Positions 8,963 to 16,828 of a DNA stretch of 32,372 nucleotides are shown here, piece after piece. Below the pieces are notes generated by a model. It ran no database searches. It was not told the origin of the DNA and saw nothing but the letters and a program-made list of their open reading frames with translations. Numbering within the stretch: position 1 is the stretch's first letter; every line of letters begins with the position of its first letter. The position numbers and the translations under genes were made by a program. Origin of the DNA: DASQHY01 sp035602605 (GTDB taxonomy: Bacteria > Acidobacteriota > Terriglobia > Acidiferrales > UBA7541); contig DATNLZ010000125.1 in NCBI GenBank assembly GCA_035602605.1, forward strand, positions 1 through 32,372, in the 5' to 3' direction.

Positions 8963-8970
8963 GCTATACT
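8963..8970 (+). promoter_or_regulatory. Candidate extended -10 promoter of the LysR-type gene
   Basis: TGCTATACT at 8962-8970 is an extended -10 motif (TG, one base, TATACT) within the 57-bp gap after gltB. A TTGCGT lies about 20 bases upstream, too far for an ideal -35. Transcription from here would give a leader of only about 9 nt before ATG 8986. Confidence 0.35.
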
Positions 8971-8985
8971 GTCCCGCAGATCGTC

Positions 8986-9954
8986 ATGGATTTTGACCAG
9001 CTCATCACATTTCTTGAGGTGGCAAAACTCGGCGGTTTTTCTCGCGCCGGTCAAAAGCTCTTCCGCTCACAACCCGCCGTCAGCGCTCAGATCCGGCAAC
9101 TCGAATTAGAATACGGAGAAAAACTCTTTAACCGCACAGGAAAGGCTGTTCGGCTAACCACGGCTGGAGAAACTCTGTTCGAGTACGCTGGTCGACTCTT
9201 GACGCTGCGCAATGAATCGTTGCGCGCGGTTGCCGATCAGGCCAGCACGCCTCGCGGCACGCTGGCTATCGGAGCCAATGAGGCCACTTGTTTGTATGTG
9301 CTGCCCAATGTTTTTGCGGAATATCACCGGCTGTATCCGGCGGTGCAGATCAGCATTTACAGAAATTTTAGCCACAAAGTAGTACAGAAGGTGGAAGACG
9401 GCACCATCGATGTGGGCGTCGTCACGCTGCCTATAAAATCTCCGAGCCTGAAGGTGTACTCCATATTTCGGGACCGAGTCATGCTGATGGTCAGCCCGGA
9501 AAACTCTTTGGCGCGGCATAAGACCGTGCAGACCAAAGAGATTGCCGAGCAGCCGCTGATTTTTCCGAAAACCGGTTTTACCCGCCAGTTGCTGGACAAG
9601 TATTTTCAGCCGTATCGGTCTCGTCTTCGGGTTACGATGGAATTGCCAAGCGTCAGCATGATCAAATGTTTCGTCGCTGCGGGACTTGGAGTATCGCTCA
9701 TAAGTTCGGGTTTCGCGCGGGATGAAGTGCTGGCCGGAAAAGTGAAGCTGATCCCCATTGCGGACGTAGAGCTCTGGCGCGAGTTGGGGCTGGTCTATCG
9801 GCGCGATCGCGTTTTGCCCAACGCGGTGGAAGTTTTCTGCAATCTGATCCGGCAGCCCGGAGCGATTGAATCGCAGCCGTCGCCCGTCTCGAAGCCGCCG
9901 CTCGAGGCCAAAGCGATAAAAGCGAAATCATCAAAGGCACGGCAGAAAAATTGA
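8986..9954 (+). CDS. LysR-type transcriptional regulator
   Basis: A 322-residue regulator with the classic LysR layout. The N-terminal winged helix-turn-helix (about residues 1-60) reads FLEVAKLGGFSRAGQKLF then SQPAVSAQIRQLE. It is followed by a periplasmic-binding-protein-like effector domain (about 90-295) containing GVVTLPI and an AAGLGVSLISSG segment. The C terminus ends in a lysine-rich tail of about 25 residues not typical of the family. It lies 57 bp after gltB on the same strand. LysR proteins such as GltC control glutamate synthase in Bacillus, but there the gene is divergent, so a role in gltB control is only a guess from proximity. It could also bind the dyad upstream of gltB. Confidence 0.93.
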   Translation: MDFDQLITFLEVAKLGGFSRAGQKLFRSQPAVSAQIRQLELEYGEKLFNRTGKAVRLTTAGETLFEYAGRLLTLRNESLRAVADQASTPRGTLAIGANEATCLYVLPNVFAEYHRLYPAVQISIYRNFSHKVVQKVEDGTIDVGVVTLPIKSPSLKVYSIFRDRVMLMVSPENSLARHKTVQTKEIAEQPLIFPKTGFTRQLLDKYFQPYRSRLRVTMELPSVSMIKCFVAAGLGVSLISSGFARDEVLAGKVKLIPIADVELWRELGLVYRRDRVLPNAVEVFCNLIRQPGAIESQPSPVSKPPLEAKAIKAKSSKARQKN

Positions 9955-9958
9955 TGTC

Positions 9959-9976
9959 CAGCGGCAAACGCCGCTG
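9959..9976. terminator. Perfect hairpin between convergent lysR-type gene and dnaE2
   Basis: CAGCGGC, a 4-nt AAAC loop and GCCGCTG form a perfect 7-bp GC-rich stem 5 bases after the LysR-type stop codon, followed by TTCT. The weak T tract makes it a modest intrinsic terminator candidate. It lies in the 78-bp gap between convergent genes and could serve both strands. Confidence 0.5.
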
Positions 9977-10032
9977 TTCTCCTGCGTCGGGCTCTTAGCG
10001 AGTCATCATGGATGGGTCATAAGGTTGGATGT

Positions 10033-13000
10033 TTAGTGAAAATCATGCGAAGTCGTTTCAGCCCGGGTAACCGATAGAGGGCCGATGCTTTTGGTTTTGA
10101 CGGAAATGACACCGTCTTGATGCTGTAGTTCCCCCTCCACAAGCAGAAATTGCTGATAAACAATAATCAAGTGATGTTGCTCGAAAAATTGCGGTGTAAT
10201 GATGATGTTGGCTATTCCGGTTTCATCCTCTAAACTGAGAAAAACAAAACCTTTTGCGGTGCCGGGGCGCTGGCGGGCGATCACCGACCCGGCCACGCGG
10301 ACGTGGCTGCCATGGGGAAGCGCACCCAATTGGCTGGCGGTGCGAATGCCTTGCCGCTTCATTGCTGCGCGATGGTAGGCCATGGGATGAGGACCCACGG
10401 TCATTCCGGTGCCGCGATAATCGGCAATCAATCTTTCTTCGATACTCATGCGTACTAAGGGCGAGCTTTCCGTTGCGCTTGACGGAGAAGTCTCGGCAGG
10501 CTGTACATCGCGTGGACCGTATTTCCCTTCCCGCTCTTTTGATGATCCAAGGCTTTCGAGCAAGGGTCCCGGATGACGAGCAGCGCGCTCAATTTGCCAC
10601 AAGGCGTCTCGACGATGAAAACCACGCTGCCCTCCGATAAAATTCAAAGCACCTATGGCCGCGAGCGTAGTCAGCTCGGTCTTGTGAATCAGGGGGACGC
10701 GAAGTTGCAAATCTTCAATAGAAAGAAAAGGGCCAAGGGTGCGTTGGCGAACAATCTCTTCTCCCATTTCGGCACGCAAACCTTTTACATAGCATAGGCC
10801 AAGCCGCACGCTAAAATCGTTTTCAACTTGCTCCTCACGATTTGTTTTATAGTTCTCGACTTTGCACAGCCAGTCTGAGCAGGTTACGTCAATGGGCTTA
10901 ACCTTCAAGCCGTGCAGTTGTGCATCCTTTACCAGAGTTGCTGGTTGATAGAACCCCATGGGCTGGTTATTGAGCATCGCCGCAGTAAAAGCAGCCAGGT
11001 AGTGGCATTTCAAATAGGCGCTGGCATAGGCTAGAAGCGCAAAACTCGCCGCATGCGATTCGGGGAATCCATATAAGGCAAAGGAAGCGATGGATTGAAC
11101 GATCTTCTCCTGAACATCGGGATCGATTCCATTTTTGTGCATTCCGGACAGAAGTTTTTTCTCAATTTCTTTCATACGTTTTTCAGAACGCTTGAAGCCG
11201 AATGCCCGGCGCAACTCCTCCGCTTCACCTCCCGAGAATCCTGCGGCAATCATGGCCATTCTCAGCAACTGCTCTTGAAACAGGGGGACACCCAAAGTTC
11301 GTGCCAGCACGGGCTCAAGCGCGGGATGAAGACAGTTCACCGGTTCGCGGCCCTGGCGCCGCTTCAAATAAGGATTCACCATTTTTCCGACAATAGGCCC
11401 GGGACGGATAATCGCGATCTGCACCACAATGTCGTAGAAGCGCGTGGGATGAAGGCGGGGCAAACAGGACATTTGCGCCCGGCTTTCAATTTGAAACATG
11501 CCCACCGTGTCGGCTTTTTGCAGAGCGGCATAGACGCGAGGATCGCCAGCGGGCAAACGCCCTAAATCAATTTCTTGGTTATAGTTCTCGCGAATCAGTT
11601 TTAAGCAATCCTCCAAAACGGCCATCATTCCAAGACCCAGCAAATCAATTTTCACCATTCCCATATCCGCACAATCATCTTTGTCCCACTGGACAACAAC
11701 GCGACCGGGCATCGTGGCCGGCTCGAGTGGCACAACTAAATCCAATTGTCCCTGGCAAACCACCATTCCGCCGGAGTGTTGCCCAAGATGACGCGGCAAA
11801 TCCTGGACTTTAACGCAGAGCTCAAAAAATTTGCGGATCTGAGGATGCTGCAGATCAAGGCCGGCATCGCCAAATTGCCGGTCCAGCGTGTCGCTGGGAT
11901 CTTTATATTCCCATGTTCCGACCAGGCTGGCCAAGCGTGCCAGCGTTTCAGCGTCAAACGATAAAGCTTTACCAATTTCACGAGCTGCAGAACGTCCGCG
12001 ATACGTTATGACGTTGGCAGTCATCGCTGCACCCAGTTTTCCATAGCGTTGGTACACGTATTGAATGGCCTTTTCGCGTTGATCGCCGCTGGGGAGGTCG
12101 AGATCAATATCCGGCCATTCGCCTCGCTGTTCGGAAAGAAATCGTTCGAACAGAAGATCCATGCCCACAGGATCGACCGCGGTGATACCCAGTGCGTAAC
12201 AAACAGCGCTATTCGCAGCGGAGCCACGACCTTGCACAAGAATATTGTTGGTCCGGCAAAAACGGACTATGTCCCAGACGATCAGAAAATAACCAGCCAG
12301 ATCGAGTTTCTCAATGAGGGCCAATTCGCGTTCGATTTGCAGCCGGGCGGCCTCGTTTTCCGAACCGTAGCGGAAAACGAGGCCCTCGCGACTGCGTTCC
12401 CGCAGAAACTGTATTTGCGATTTGCCATTGGGGACCGGATATTTTGGAAACTGATATCCCAGGTCGTTCAAACTGAAGTTCAAACGTGAAGAAAGAACTT
12501 CCGTGTTGGCAATGGCTTCGGGCAGATCGGAAAACAAACGTTCCATTTCTGCTGGGGACTTCAAATGGCGCTCCGCATTGCGGGTAAGCAGACGCCCGGC
12601 GGTTGCCAGAGTGCGATGATGGCGAATGCAGGTGAAAACATCCAGTAACTCCCGCTGCCCTGGTTGCCCATGGCTGACTCCATTGGTAGCTACGATAGGC
12701 AGCTGCAGTTTTCGCGCGATCTCAAGAGCAGCTTCATTCCGTGCTTCTTCAGTGCGACAGAAGTGCCGTTGCATTTCGACATACACGTTATGTGCGCCAA
12801 ACAGTTCTATGAGTTGGCGAACGCATTCCGTACCGCTTTCGACTCCGCCTTGCGCCAGTGCCTGTGCCAGGGGCCCTTCTTCTCCTCCTGTAAGGCAGAC
12901 CAGTCCGGCTGATGTTTCGGCCACATCTTGGCTGGTAACATGTCCTTCCCCCTTGCGGGCCTGCAATTTCATGTGGGTGATCAGGCGGCAAAGATTTTGA

Positions 13001-13251
13001 TAGCCAGTCTGCGTTTCGGCAAGCAAGGTGTAGCGCCAACCCGCTAAGGATTTGACTTCGGCGCCAATGTGCGCGCGAATAGGAATTTTCTTTGCCGCCA
13101 GGTAAAAGCGCGGCGCCCCATAAACTCCATCGCGATCGGTGAGTGCCATGGCCGGCATTTCGCGCTCGGCACAAATGCCGGCTAACTGTTCGGGTAAAGA
13201 AGCACCTTCAAGAAAACTGAAAGCGGAACGCGCGTGGAGCTCGATGTACAT
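10033..13251 (-). CDS. dnaE2: Error-prone DNA polymerase DnaE2 (ImuC)
   Basis: A 1072-residue C-family polymerase, the catalytic member of the ImuA-ImuB-DnaE2 damage-induced mutasome. It has an N-terminal PHP domain (MYIELHARSAFSFLEG), a palm with the catalytic aspartates D381 and D383 (EWPDIDLDLPSGDQ), a further conserved Asp in KIDLLGLGMM, a helix-hairpin-helix region and a C-terminal OB fold (HVRVAGSVIARQRPG and FVFLSLEDETGIANIII). The length matches DnaE2 (about 1050-1090) and not replicative DnaE1, which carries a C-terminal tau-binding extension. The start ATG 13251 overlaps the imuB stop as TAATG, indicating coupling; an upstream in-frame start at 13401 lies inside imuB and is rejected. 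Confidence 0.96.
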   Translation of the reverse strand: MYIELHARSAFSFLEGASLPEQLAGICAEREMPAMALTDRDGVYGAPRFYLAAKKIPIRAHIGAEVKSLAGWRYTLLAETQTGYQNLCRLITHMKLQARKGEGHVTSQDVAETSAGLVCLTGGEEGPLAQALAQGGVESGTECVRQLIELFGAHNVYVEMQRHFCRTEEARNEAALEIARKLQLPIVATNGVSHGQPGQRELLDVFTCIRHHRTLATAGRLLTRNAERHLKSPAEMERLFSDLPEAIANTEVLSSRLNFSLNDLGYQFPKYPVPNGKSQIQFLRERSREGLVFRYGSENEAARLQIERELALIEKLDLAGYFLIVWDIVRFCRTNNILVQGRGSAANSAVCYALGITAVDPVGMDLLFERFLSEQRGEWPDIDLDLPSGDQREKAIQYVYQRYGKLGAAMTANVITYRGRSAAREIGKALSFDAETLARLASLVGTWEYKDPSDTLDRQFGDAGLDLQHPQIRKFFELCVKVQDLPRHLGQHSGGMVVCQGQLDLVVPLEPATMPGRVVVQWDKDDCADMGMVKIDLLGLGMMAVLEDCLKLIRENYNQEIDLGRLPAGDPRVYAALQKADTVGMFQIESRAQMSCLPRLHPTRFYDIVVQIAIIRPGPIVGKMVNPYLKRRQGREPVNCLHPALEPVLARTLGVPLFQEQLLRMAMIAAGFSGGEAEELRRAFGFKRSEKRMKEIEKKLLSGMHKNGIDPDVQEKIVQSIASFALYGFPESHAASFALLAYASAYLKCHYLAAFTAAMLNNQPMGFYQPATLVKDAQLHGLKVKPIDVTCSDWLCKVENYKTNREEQVENDFSVRLGLCYVKGLRAEMGEEIVRQRTLGPFLSIEDLQLRVPLIHKTELTTLAAIGALNFIGGQRGFHRRDALWQIERAARHPGPLLESLGSSKEREGKYGPRDVQPAETSPSSATESSPLVRMSIEERLIADYRGTGMTVGPHPMAYHRAAMKRQGIRTASQLGALPHGSHVRVAGSVIARQRPGTAKGFVFLSLEDETGIANIIITPQFFEQHHLIIVYQQFLLVEGELQHQDGVISVKTKSIGPLSVTRAETTSHDFH

Positions 13252-14885
13252 TAGTCGTACATTCCTCGAACGAACCACCTTCGCTGCAGCGAATCGTAAA
13301 CGATGCGATAGAAACCGTTCTGCACGATGGCCTTCGCGCTGTGCTGCTCCTGAGCAAGTTGTTGAGAAGAATTGGCCGCGAAACGTATCTCTAGATCCCA
13401 CTCATCCTGCTGCCAACTCTTGTCTTGCCACCAATCTCCCGAGGTGCGCCACGGCCCAGAAGCAACCACCACATCGCCACGCATACCGTGAAACAAAATG
13501 TGCACCGGGCGGCCTTCGCGCAGCACCACCTTGGCCGCCAAAGAAGGCCTGAAGATTCGGAGGGCTGCGGCAGTTTTGCAGAGATTTCCGGTAGGGGTCG
13601 GCTGCTCGGTTTTTGTGAGTGACACATTGTTCTTTGGCCGTGTCTGTGGCGCCTCCCGTGCAACAAGAAATCGCGTCATCCGGAATTCTCCCGGGCGATG
13701 GGTGTCCATCAATTGCGGTGAACCGATATTCGAATCCCCGACCACATTTGCAAGGCGGGCAATGGTCAGCTCTAATTTCTCGGGATCCGGTGCCGACGGC
13801 AGGAATAGTCCTTCTTGAACCACGCGCGGAGGAGCCGGATCGGCAGCAAGAATCATTTTTCGAATGGCCGCATTCGGCGGATCCGATTGCAACTGCAGAC
13901 GAAGCAATTTCAAAAGCATTTTGGAATCCTGCATGGGCATAGGAAGCGTCAGAGTTTTTTCATACGTTTTGGATTCGCTCTTGGAGCGTAACTGCTGCGT
14001 CGAAAGCACCAAAGCGTTTTCGTAAAAAGGCTCTAAATCGCATTGCAGCCGGATCGCGTTGGCCGCGAGAGAACACATCGTCAAGCGCCTGCACAATTGA
14101 TCGAGCAAACGTCCCAACAGAAACGACAGGGGCTCGAGTTCTTCGACCGCATCCTCGAGTTCCATTTCTTCCTGGAAATAAACAGATGGCTGCGCCAACA
14201 CCATCGAACGCACGCTCGTGCCTCGCGCCAGCTCATGCAGTCGAACCCCTTCTTGTCCCAGGCGTTCCGAAAGCTGCAGAACCGGAAGACCCGCTAAGGA
14301 TCCGCAGGTGCGCACGCCCCAGGCCTCGAAAAGTTCAAGAATTTCAGCAGCCGGGGAAAGCACCTGCAGCGGAAGCCTCGCGATGCAGTTCGACTCTGCA
14401 CCTACAGGAATTAGAGTGATCCCCGCGAAACCACGCGCGGCATAAACAGCTACATTCATGTTGGAAGAAACAGCAATGTGCGCGAGCAAGCCGAGCTCGG
14501 CGGCGCGCCGTAAAAGCTCATTCGCAATTGCTTGTTCAGATCCCAATAAGGAATTGAGTCCCGCAAGATCAATGATGATCGTATCGAGCGCTGTATCTTC
14601 GACACGCGGTGAAACGCACCATCCCAGTTCGAGCATCGCTGCGTGAGCCGCTGTTTCTTGACCTGGCAAACGATGCCGAATCTGCACACCATAAAAGTGT
14701 GCGGCTTGCGATTTGGCCATACCCAATTCGATTCCGATCCGCAAGGCCGCTTGGTTTGCGGCAACAACTTTCCACAGGGGAGGTGTTCCTTCCACCAGCG
14801 CGACCGCAGCATCGCGAAGCTGAGGCTCGGCGCGCACCACGGCTTGCACCATAAATTCCGGAACGTAAATGGAAACAAAAGCCAT
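13251..14885 (-). CDS. imuB: ImuB, catalytically inactive Y-family polymerase-like mutasome adaptor
   Basis: A 544-residue Y-family polymerase homologue. The two places where active Y-family enzymes carry metal-binding acids are altered: the N terminus reads SIYVPEF instead of a DxDxFFA-type motif, and the later SxDE motif reads ALDTIII with Glu replaced by Thr. This is the hallmark of ImuB, a non-catalytic hub that links DnaE2 to the sliding clamp. A QEGLF segment (residues 357-361) fits the QxxLF clamp-binding motif and is followed by the typical PxPEKLELTIARL region. It overlaps dnaE2 by one base. Unusually, it is separated from imuA by 210 bp, and no good Shine-Dalgarno sequence precedes ATG 14885 (GGCGGA is 11 bases away). 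Confidence 0.93.
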   Translation of the reverse strand: MAFVSIYVPEFMVQAVVRAEPQLRDAAVALVEGTPPLWKVVAANQAALRIGIELGMAKSQAAHFYGVQIRHRLPGQETAAHAAMLELGWCVSPRVEDTALDTIIIDLAGLNSLLGSEQAIANELLRRAAELGLLAHIAVSSNMNVAVYAARGFAGITLIPVGAESNCIARLPLQVLSPAAEILELFEAWGVRTCGSLAGLPVLQLSERLGQEGVRLHELARGTSVRSMVLAQPSVYFQEEMELEDAVEELEPLSFLLGRLLDQLCRRLTMCSLAANAIRLQCDLEPFYENALVLSTQQLRSKSESKTYEKTLTLPMPMQDSKMLLKLLRLQLQSDPPNAAIRKMILAADPAPPRVVQEGLFLPSAPDPEKLELTIARLANVVGDSNIGSPQLMDTHRPGEFRMTRFLVAREAPQTRPKNNVSLTKTEQPTPTGNLCKTAAALRIFRPSLAAKVVLREGRPVHILFHGMRGDVVVASGPWRTSGDWWQDKSWQQDEWDLEIRFAANSSQQLAQEQHSAKAIVQNGFYRIVYDSLQRRWFVRGMYD

Positions 14886-14963
14886 GAAAAGTTAAATCCG
14901 CCTTTACTCGCAGCACAATCCCCCTTGCTGTGATCAAGGTCATTTGCATTTGGGCTCGATCGG

Positions 14964-15127
14964 TGTGACTTCTCCGCCAGCTAAAGCAGGCGGCTTCTCA
15001 AACCACGCATGCGATACGTTCGCTACGTTAAGGTTTGAAGGACTTATCGGTACTTCAACGAAAAGACTGAACCGGCATTGACTCTGTACCGATTATCAAC
15101 CATGCCTCTGCCGCCTAAAGACGGCAG
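14964..15127 (-). mobile_element. Structured transposase-less element, IS200/IS605 end-like or omega-RNA-like, between imuA and imuB
   Basis: Two hairpins bound this stretch. On the minus strand, one at 15127-15108 has CTGCCGTC and GGCGGCAG around a TTTA loop, and one at 14993-14974 has CCGCCTGC and GCTGGCGG with one mismatch around a similar TTTA centre, followed by AGAAGTCAC. Between them lie a perfect 8-bp inverted repeat (15046-15053 with 15086-15093, ATCGGTAC/GTACCGAT) and a 7-bp stem (14998-15004 with 15032-15038, TCAAACC/GGTTTGA, extendable past one bulge). The latter encloses ACG/CGT and GCGA/TCGC pairings. From memory, a stem with a TTTA-like loop followed by a GA-rich stretch and GTCA is typical of the right end of tnpB elements, where the omega RNA scaffold ends. 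No ORF is present. The upstream hairpin encodes the last residues of ImuA. Not compared with any database. Confidence 0.45.
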
Positions 15128-15935
15128 CCCCCTCAGTCTGAAGACTTATGGTTTTTGTTTGAAAATATTGCGCACTACTCCCGGCAGCCCGTTTGCTTGC
15201 CAGGTCATCGGTCAATTTAGGGGCCCCCGGTAAACGCCTGGCCGGGGAAAACAGGATGCGCGAGCACAACAGTTCAGCGTGCACCACAAATCCATCGAGC
15301 AATCTCGCAAATGGATATTCGGAAACTTTCGGGTTGTGTGTCGCAAGCGTAGAGCACCATCTGGCCGACTCGGTTCGCAGCTGCAAGACCAACGACGCAC
15401 ACGTCTTGGCATTCGATTCTTGTTCCAGCACCGCAAGAATCGTTGGCGTATGTTCCACCGCCCGCCGAAAGCGGAACCACGCGTTGAGCGGAACATGGCG
15501 CAACGTTGCCGGTGCAATATCACTTAGGTCCAGCGCGATGAAACCAAATCCTCCCCCTTTGATCAAAAGATCGGTGGCGCGTAATGCCTGATTGAGATTT
15601 TGGCAACGAACCCACAGGATCCTTTTCAAATCAACACCGGCGGCTTCCGCAGAATAAGGATCGAATCCGTCACATCCATCAATCACCGCGCACACCTCCG
15701 CATCCGCGGTTCTTGAGGCCAAGGCCGAAAGCAGCAAAGTAGTTCGCCCCGAACAAGCTGGCCCACAAATTTCCGTCAAACCACCGCGAGGTAAGCCCCC
15801 GGCCAGTACATCAATCTCCGGGATGCCAGCGGAAACCGTCTCGACGACCTCGCCGTGGCGATACCGAAAGGGCGTGGAAACGCGTCCAGCGAGCGCCAAT
15901 TCAACTTGCAAGCGTAAGGTAGCGAGTGTGGCCAT
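15096..15935 (-). CDS. imuA: ImuA, RecA/SulA-like accessory protein of the mutasome
   Basis: A 279-residue RecA-fold protein, first gene of the imuA-imuB-dnaE2 cassette. The segment VSAGIPEIDVLAGGLPRGGLTEICGPACSGRTT, described here in two parts (PEIDVLAGGLPRGGLTE and GPACSGRTT), aligns with the RecA Walker A region. The P-loop lysine is replaced by Arg64, so ATP binding may be weakened. Residues LLIKGGGFGFIALDLSDI resemble the Walker B strand. ImuA is needed for the mutagenic response and contacts ImuB. The last 14 or so residues (VFRRQRHG end) are encoded by a hairpin of the adjoining structured element, so the natural C terminus may have been altered. ATG 15935 gives a family-like N terminus. 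Confidence 0.85.
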   Translation of the reverse strand: MATLATLRLQVELALAGRVSTPFRYRHGEVVETVSAGIPEIDVLAGGLPRGGLTEICGPACSGRTTLLLSALASRTADAEVCAVIDGCDGFDPYSAEAAGVDLKRILWVRCQNLNQALRATDLLIKGGGFGFIALDLSDIAPATLRHVPLNAWFRFRRAVEHTPTILAVLEQESNAKTCASLVLQLRTESARWCSTLATHNPKVSEYPFARLLDGFVVHAELLCSRILFSPARRLPGAPKLTDDLASKRAAGSSAQYFQTKTISLQTEGAAVFRRQRHG

Positions 15936-15957
15936 AGCTTAAAGAAGTTCCCTTTGA

Positions 15958-15975
15958 TATTCGCTTTTTATTCGC
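15958..15975 (-). promoter_or_regulatory. 11-bp-spaced direct repeat upstream of imuA, candidate operator
   Basis: The minus strand carries GCGAATA, AAAA, GCGAATA: a perfect 7-bp direct repeat with an 11-bp period, ending 23 bases before the imuA start codon. Its core GAAT-N7-GAAT resembles in layout the GTTC-N7-GTTC direct repeat bound by alphaproteobacterial LexA. imu cassettes are normally SOS-controlled, so this is the best candidate for an SOS operator here, though the binding protein of this lineage is not known to me. Confidence 0.4.
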
Positions 15976-16045
15976 CTTGATGGATTCTCCGCAAAGCTGC
16001 TGCGTTTGTCAAGCGCGTCGTCACCGAAGCCATTCGTCCTGGGTG

Positions 16046-16082
16046 TCTAAGGCCATTGCCCTGCATCTAAGGGCATATGCCC
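16046..16082 (+). repeat. 20-nt-period tandem repeat ending in a palindrome over the udgX start codon
   Basis: TCTAAGGCCATTGCCC (16046-16061) is followed by TCTAAGGGCATATGCCC (16066-16082), differing by one substitution and one inserted base. The second copy contains the perfect 12-bp palindrome GGGCATATGCCC (16071-16082), whose centre is the ATG start of udgX. TAAGGG also serves as a Shine-Dalgarno sequence. It may be an operator, or a structure limiting translation initiation. Confidence 0.45.
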
Positions 16083-16706
16083 AAACGCCCGGCACCGGAA
16101 AACCGATGGCTTGCTGTGCAGGACACACTCGCCGATCTGCGCAAGGCATCCAAAACGTGCAAAGCCTGCGATCTGTGGAAGCTGGGAACGCAAACGGTAT
16201 TCGGCGAAGGTTCGCCTGGGGCCAAAGTTATGTTCGTGGGAGAGCAACCCGGCAATCAGGAAGACCTAGAGGGCAAGCCGTTTGTCGGACCCGCAGGAAA
16301 AGTACTAGACACCGCTCTGCGCGAAGCGGGCATTGACCATAAAAAAGTGTATGTCACCAATGCGGTGAAACATTTCAAGTGGGAGCCGCGAGGAAAGCGT
16401 CGCATCCACAAAAAACCCAATGCCACGGAAATTGCCGCCTGCCGCCCATGGCTCGATGCTGAATTGGCCGAGCTTCAACCTAAAGTGATTGTTTGCCTCG
16501 GAGCTACAGCCGCGCAGGCCTTGCTCGGAAAAGAGTTTCGTGTCACGCTCCATCGCGGAGAATTCATTGAATCAAAGCTCGCGCGCTACGTCATGGCCAC
16601 CGTGCATCCATCATCGATATTGCGCGCGCCCGATGAAAAAACTCGACATGAAGAAATGGAACGCTTCATCGGCGATCTTAAGAAAATCTCGCGAGTCATT
16701 TCTTAG
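16077..16706 (+). CDS. udgX: UdgX-type uracil-DNA-binding protein (family 4 uracil-DNA glycosylase relative)
   Basis: A 209-residue protein of the uracil-DNA glycosylase superfamily, family 4-like. Four cysteines placed for a [4Fe-4S] cluster are C28, C31, C122 and C140. Motif I reads GEQPGNQEDLEGKPFVGPAG, and a C-terminal TVHPSSILR motif is present. Residues 107-111 are KRRIH, the loop that distinguishes UdgX from ordinary family 4 enzymes. In the mycobacterial protein the His of this loop attacks the uracil-bearing sugar and leaves the protein covalently attached to DNA. Here the equivalent is H111. The gene is divergent from imuA and 122 bp before lhr on the same strand, placing it in a DNA-damage response context. 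Confidence 0.93.
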   Translation: MPKRPAPENRWLAVQDTLADLRKASKTCKACDLWKLGTQTVFGEGSPGAKVMFVGEQPGNQEDLEGKPFVGPAGKVLDTALREAGIDHKKVYVTNAVKHFKWEPRGKRRIHKKPNATEIAACRPWLDAELAELQPKVIVCLGATAAQALLGKEFRVTLHRGEFIESKLARYVMATVHPSSILRAPDEKTRHEEMERFIGDLKKISRVIS

Positions 16707-16828
16707 CTGGATTAGAGATGGCTTTGAACCCGTTGCGCCTATTTCTTGGCCGATTTTGCTTCTGTCTTTGAATTCAAGCACACTAGAAGAGAAGTCCGCA
16801 GGGCATCTTCGTTTCATTCAGGTTGCCT
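16707..16828 (+). other. Spacer between udgX and lhr
   Basis: This 122-bp spacer holds no gene. A 10-bp palindrome TTGAATTCAA lies at 16768-16777, and AGG at 16820-16822 precedes the lhr start. No convincing -35/-10 pair or terminator is visible, so udgX and lhr may be co-transcribed. Confidence 0.3.

Noticed and set aside
13252..13401. Upstream extension of dnaE2 to 13401
   Set aside because: It lies within imuB, is unlike the family N terminus, and the TAATG overlap at 13251 gives the natural start.
14045..14300. Plus-strand reading frames opposite imuB
   Set aside because: Shadow frames of the conserved ImuB coding strand.
16768..16777. Palindrome TTGAATTCAA before lhr as an operator
   Set aside because: A 10-bp AT-rich palindrome is too short to support alone, and no promoter is placed around it.
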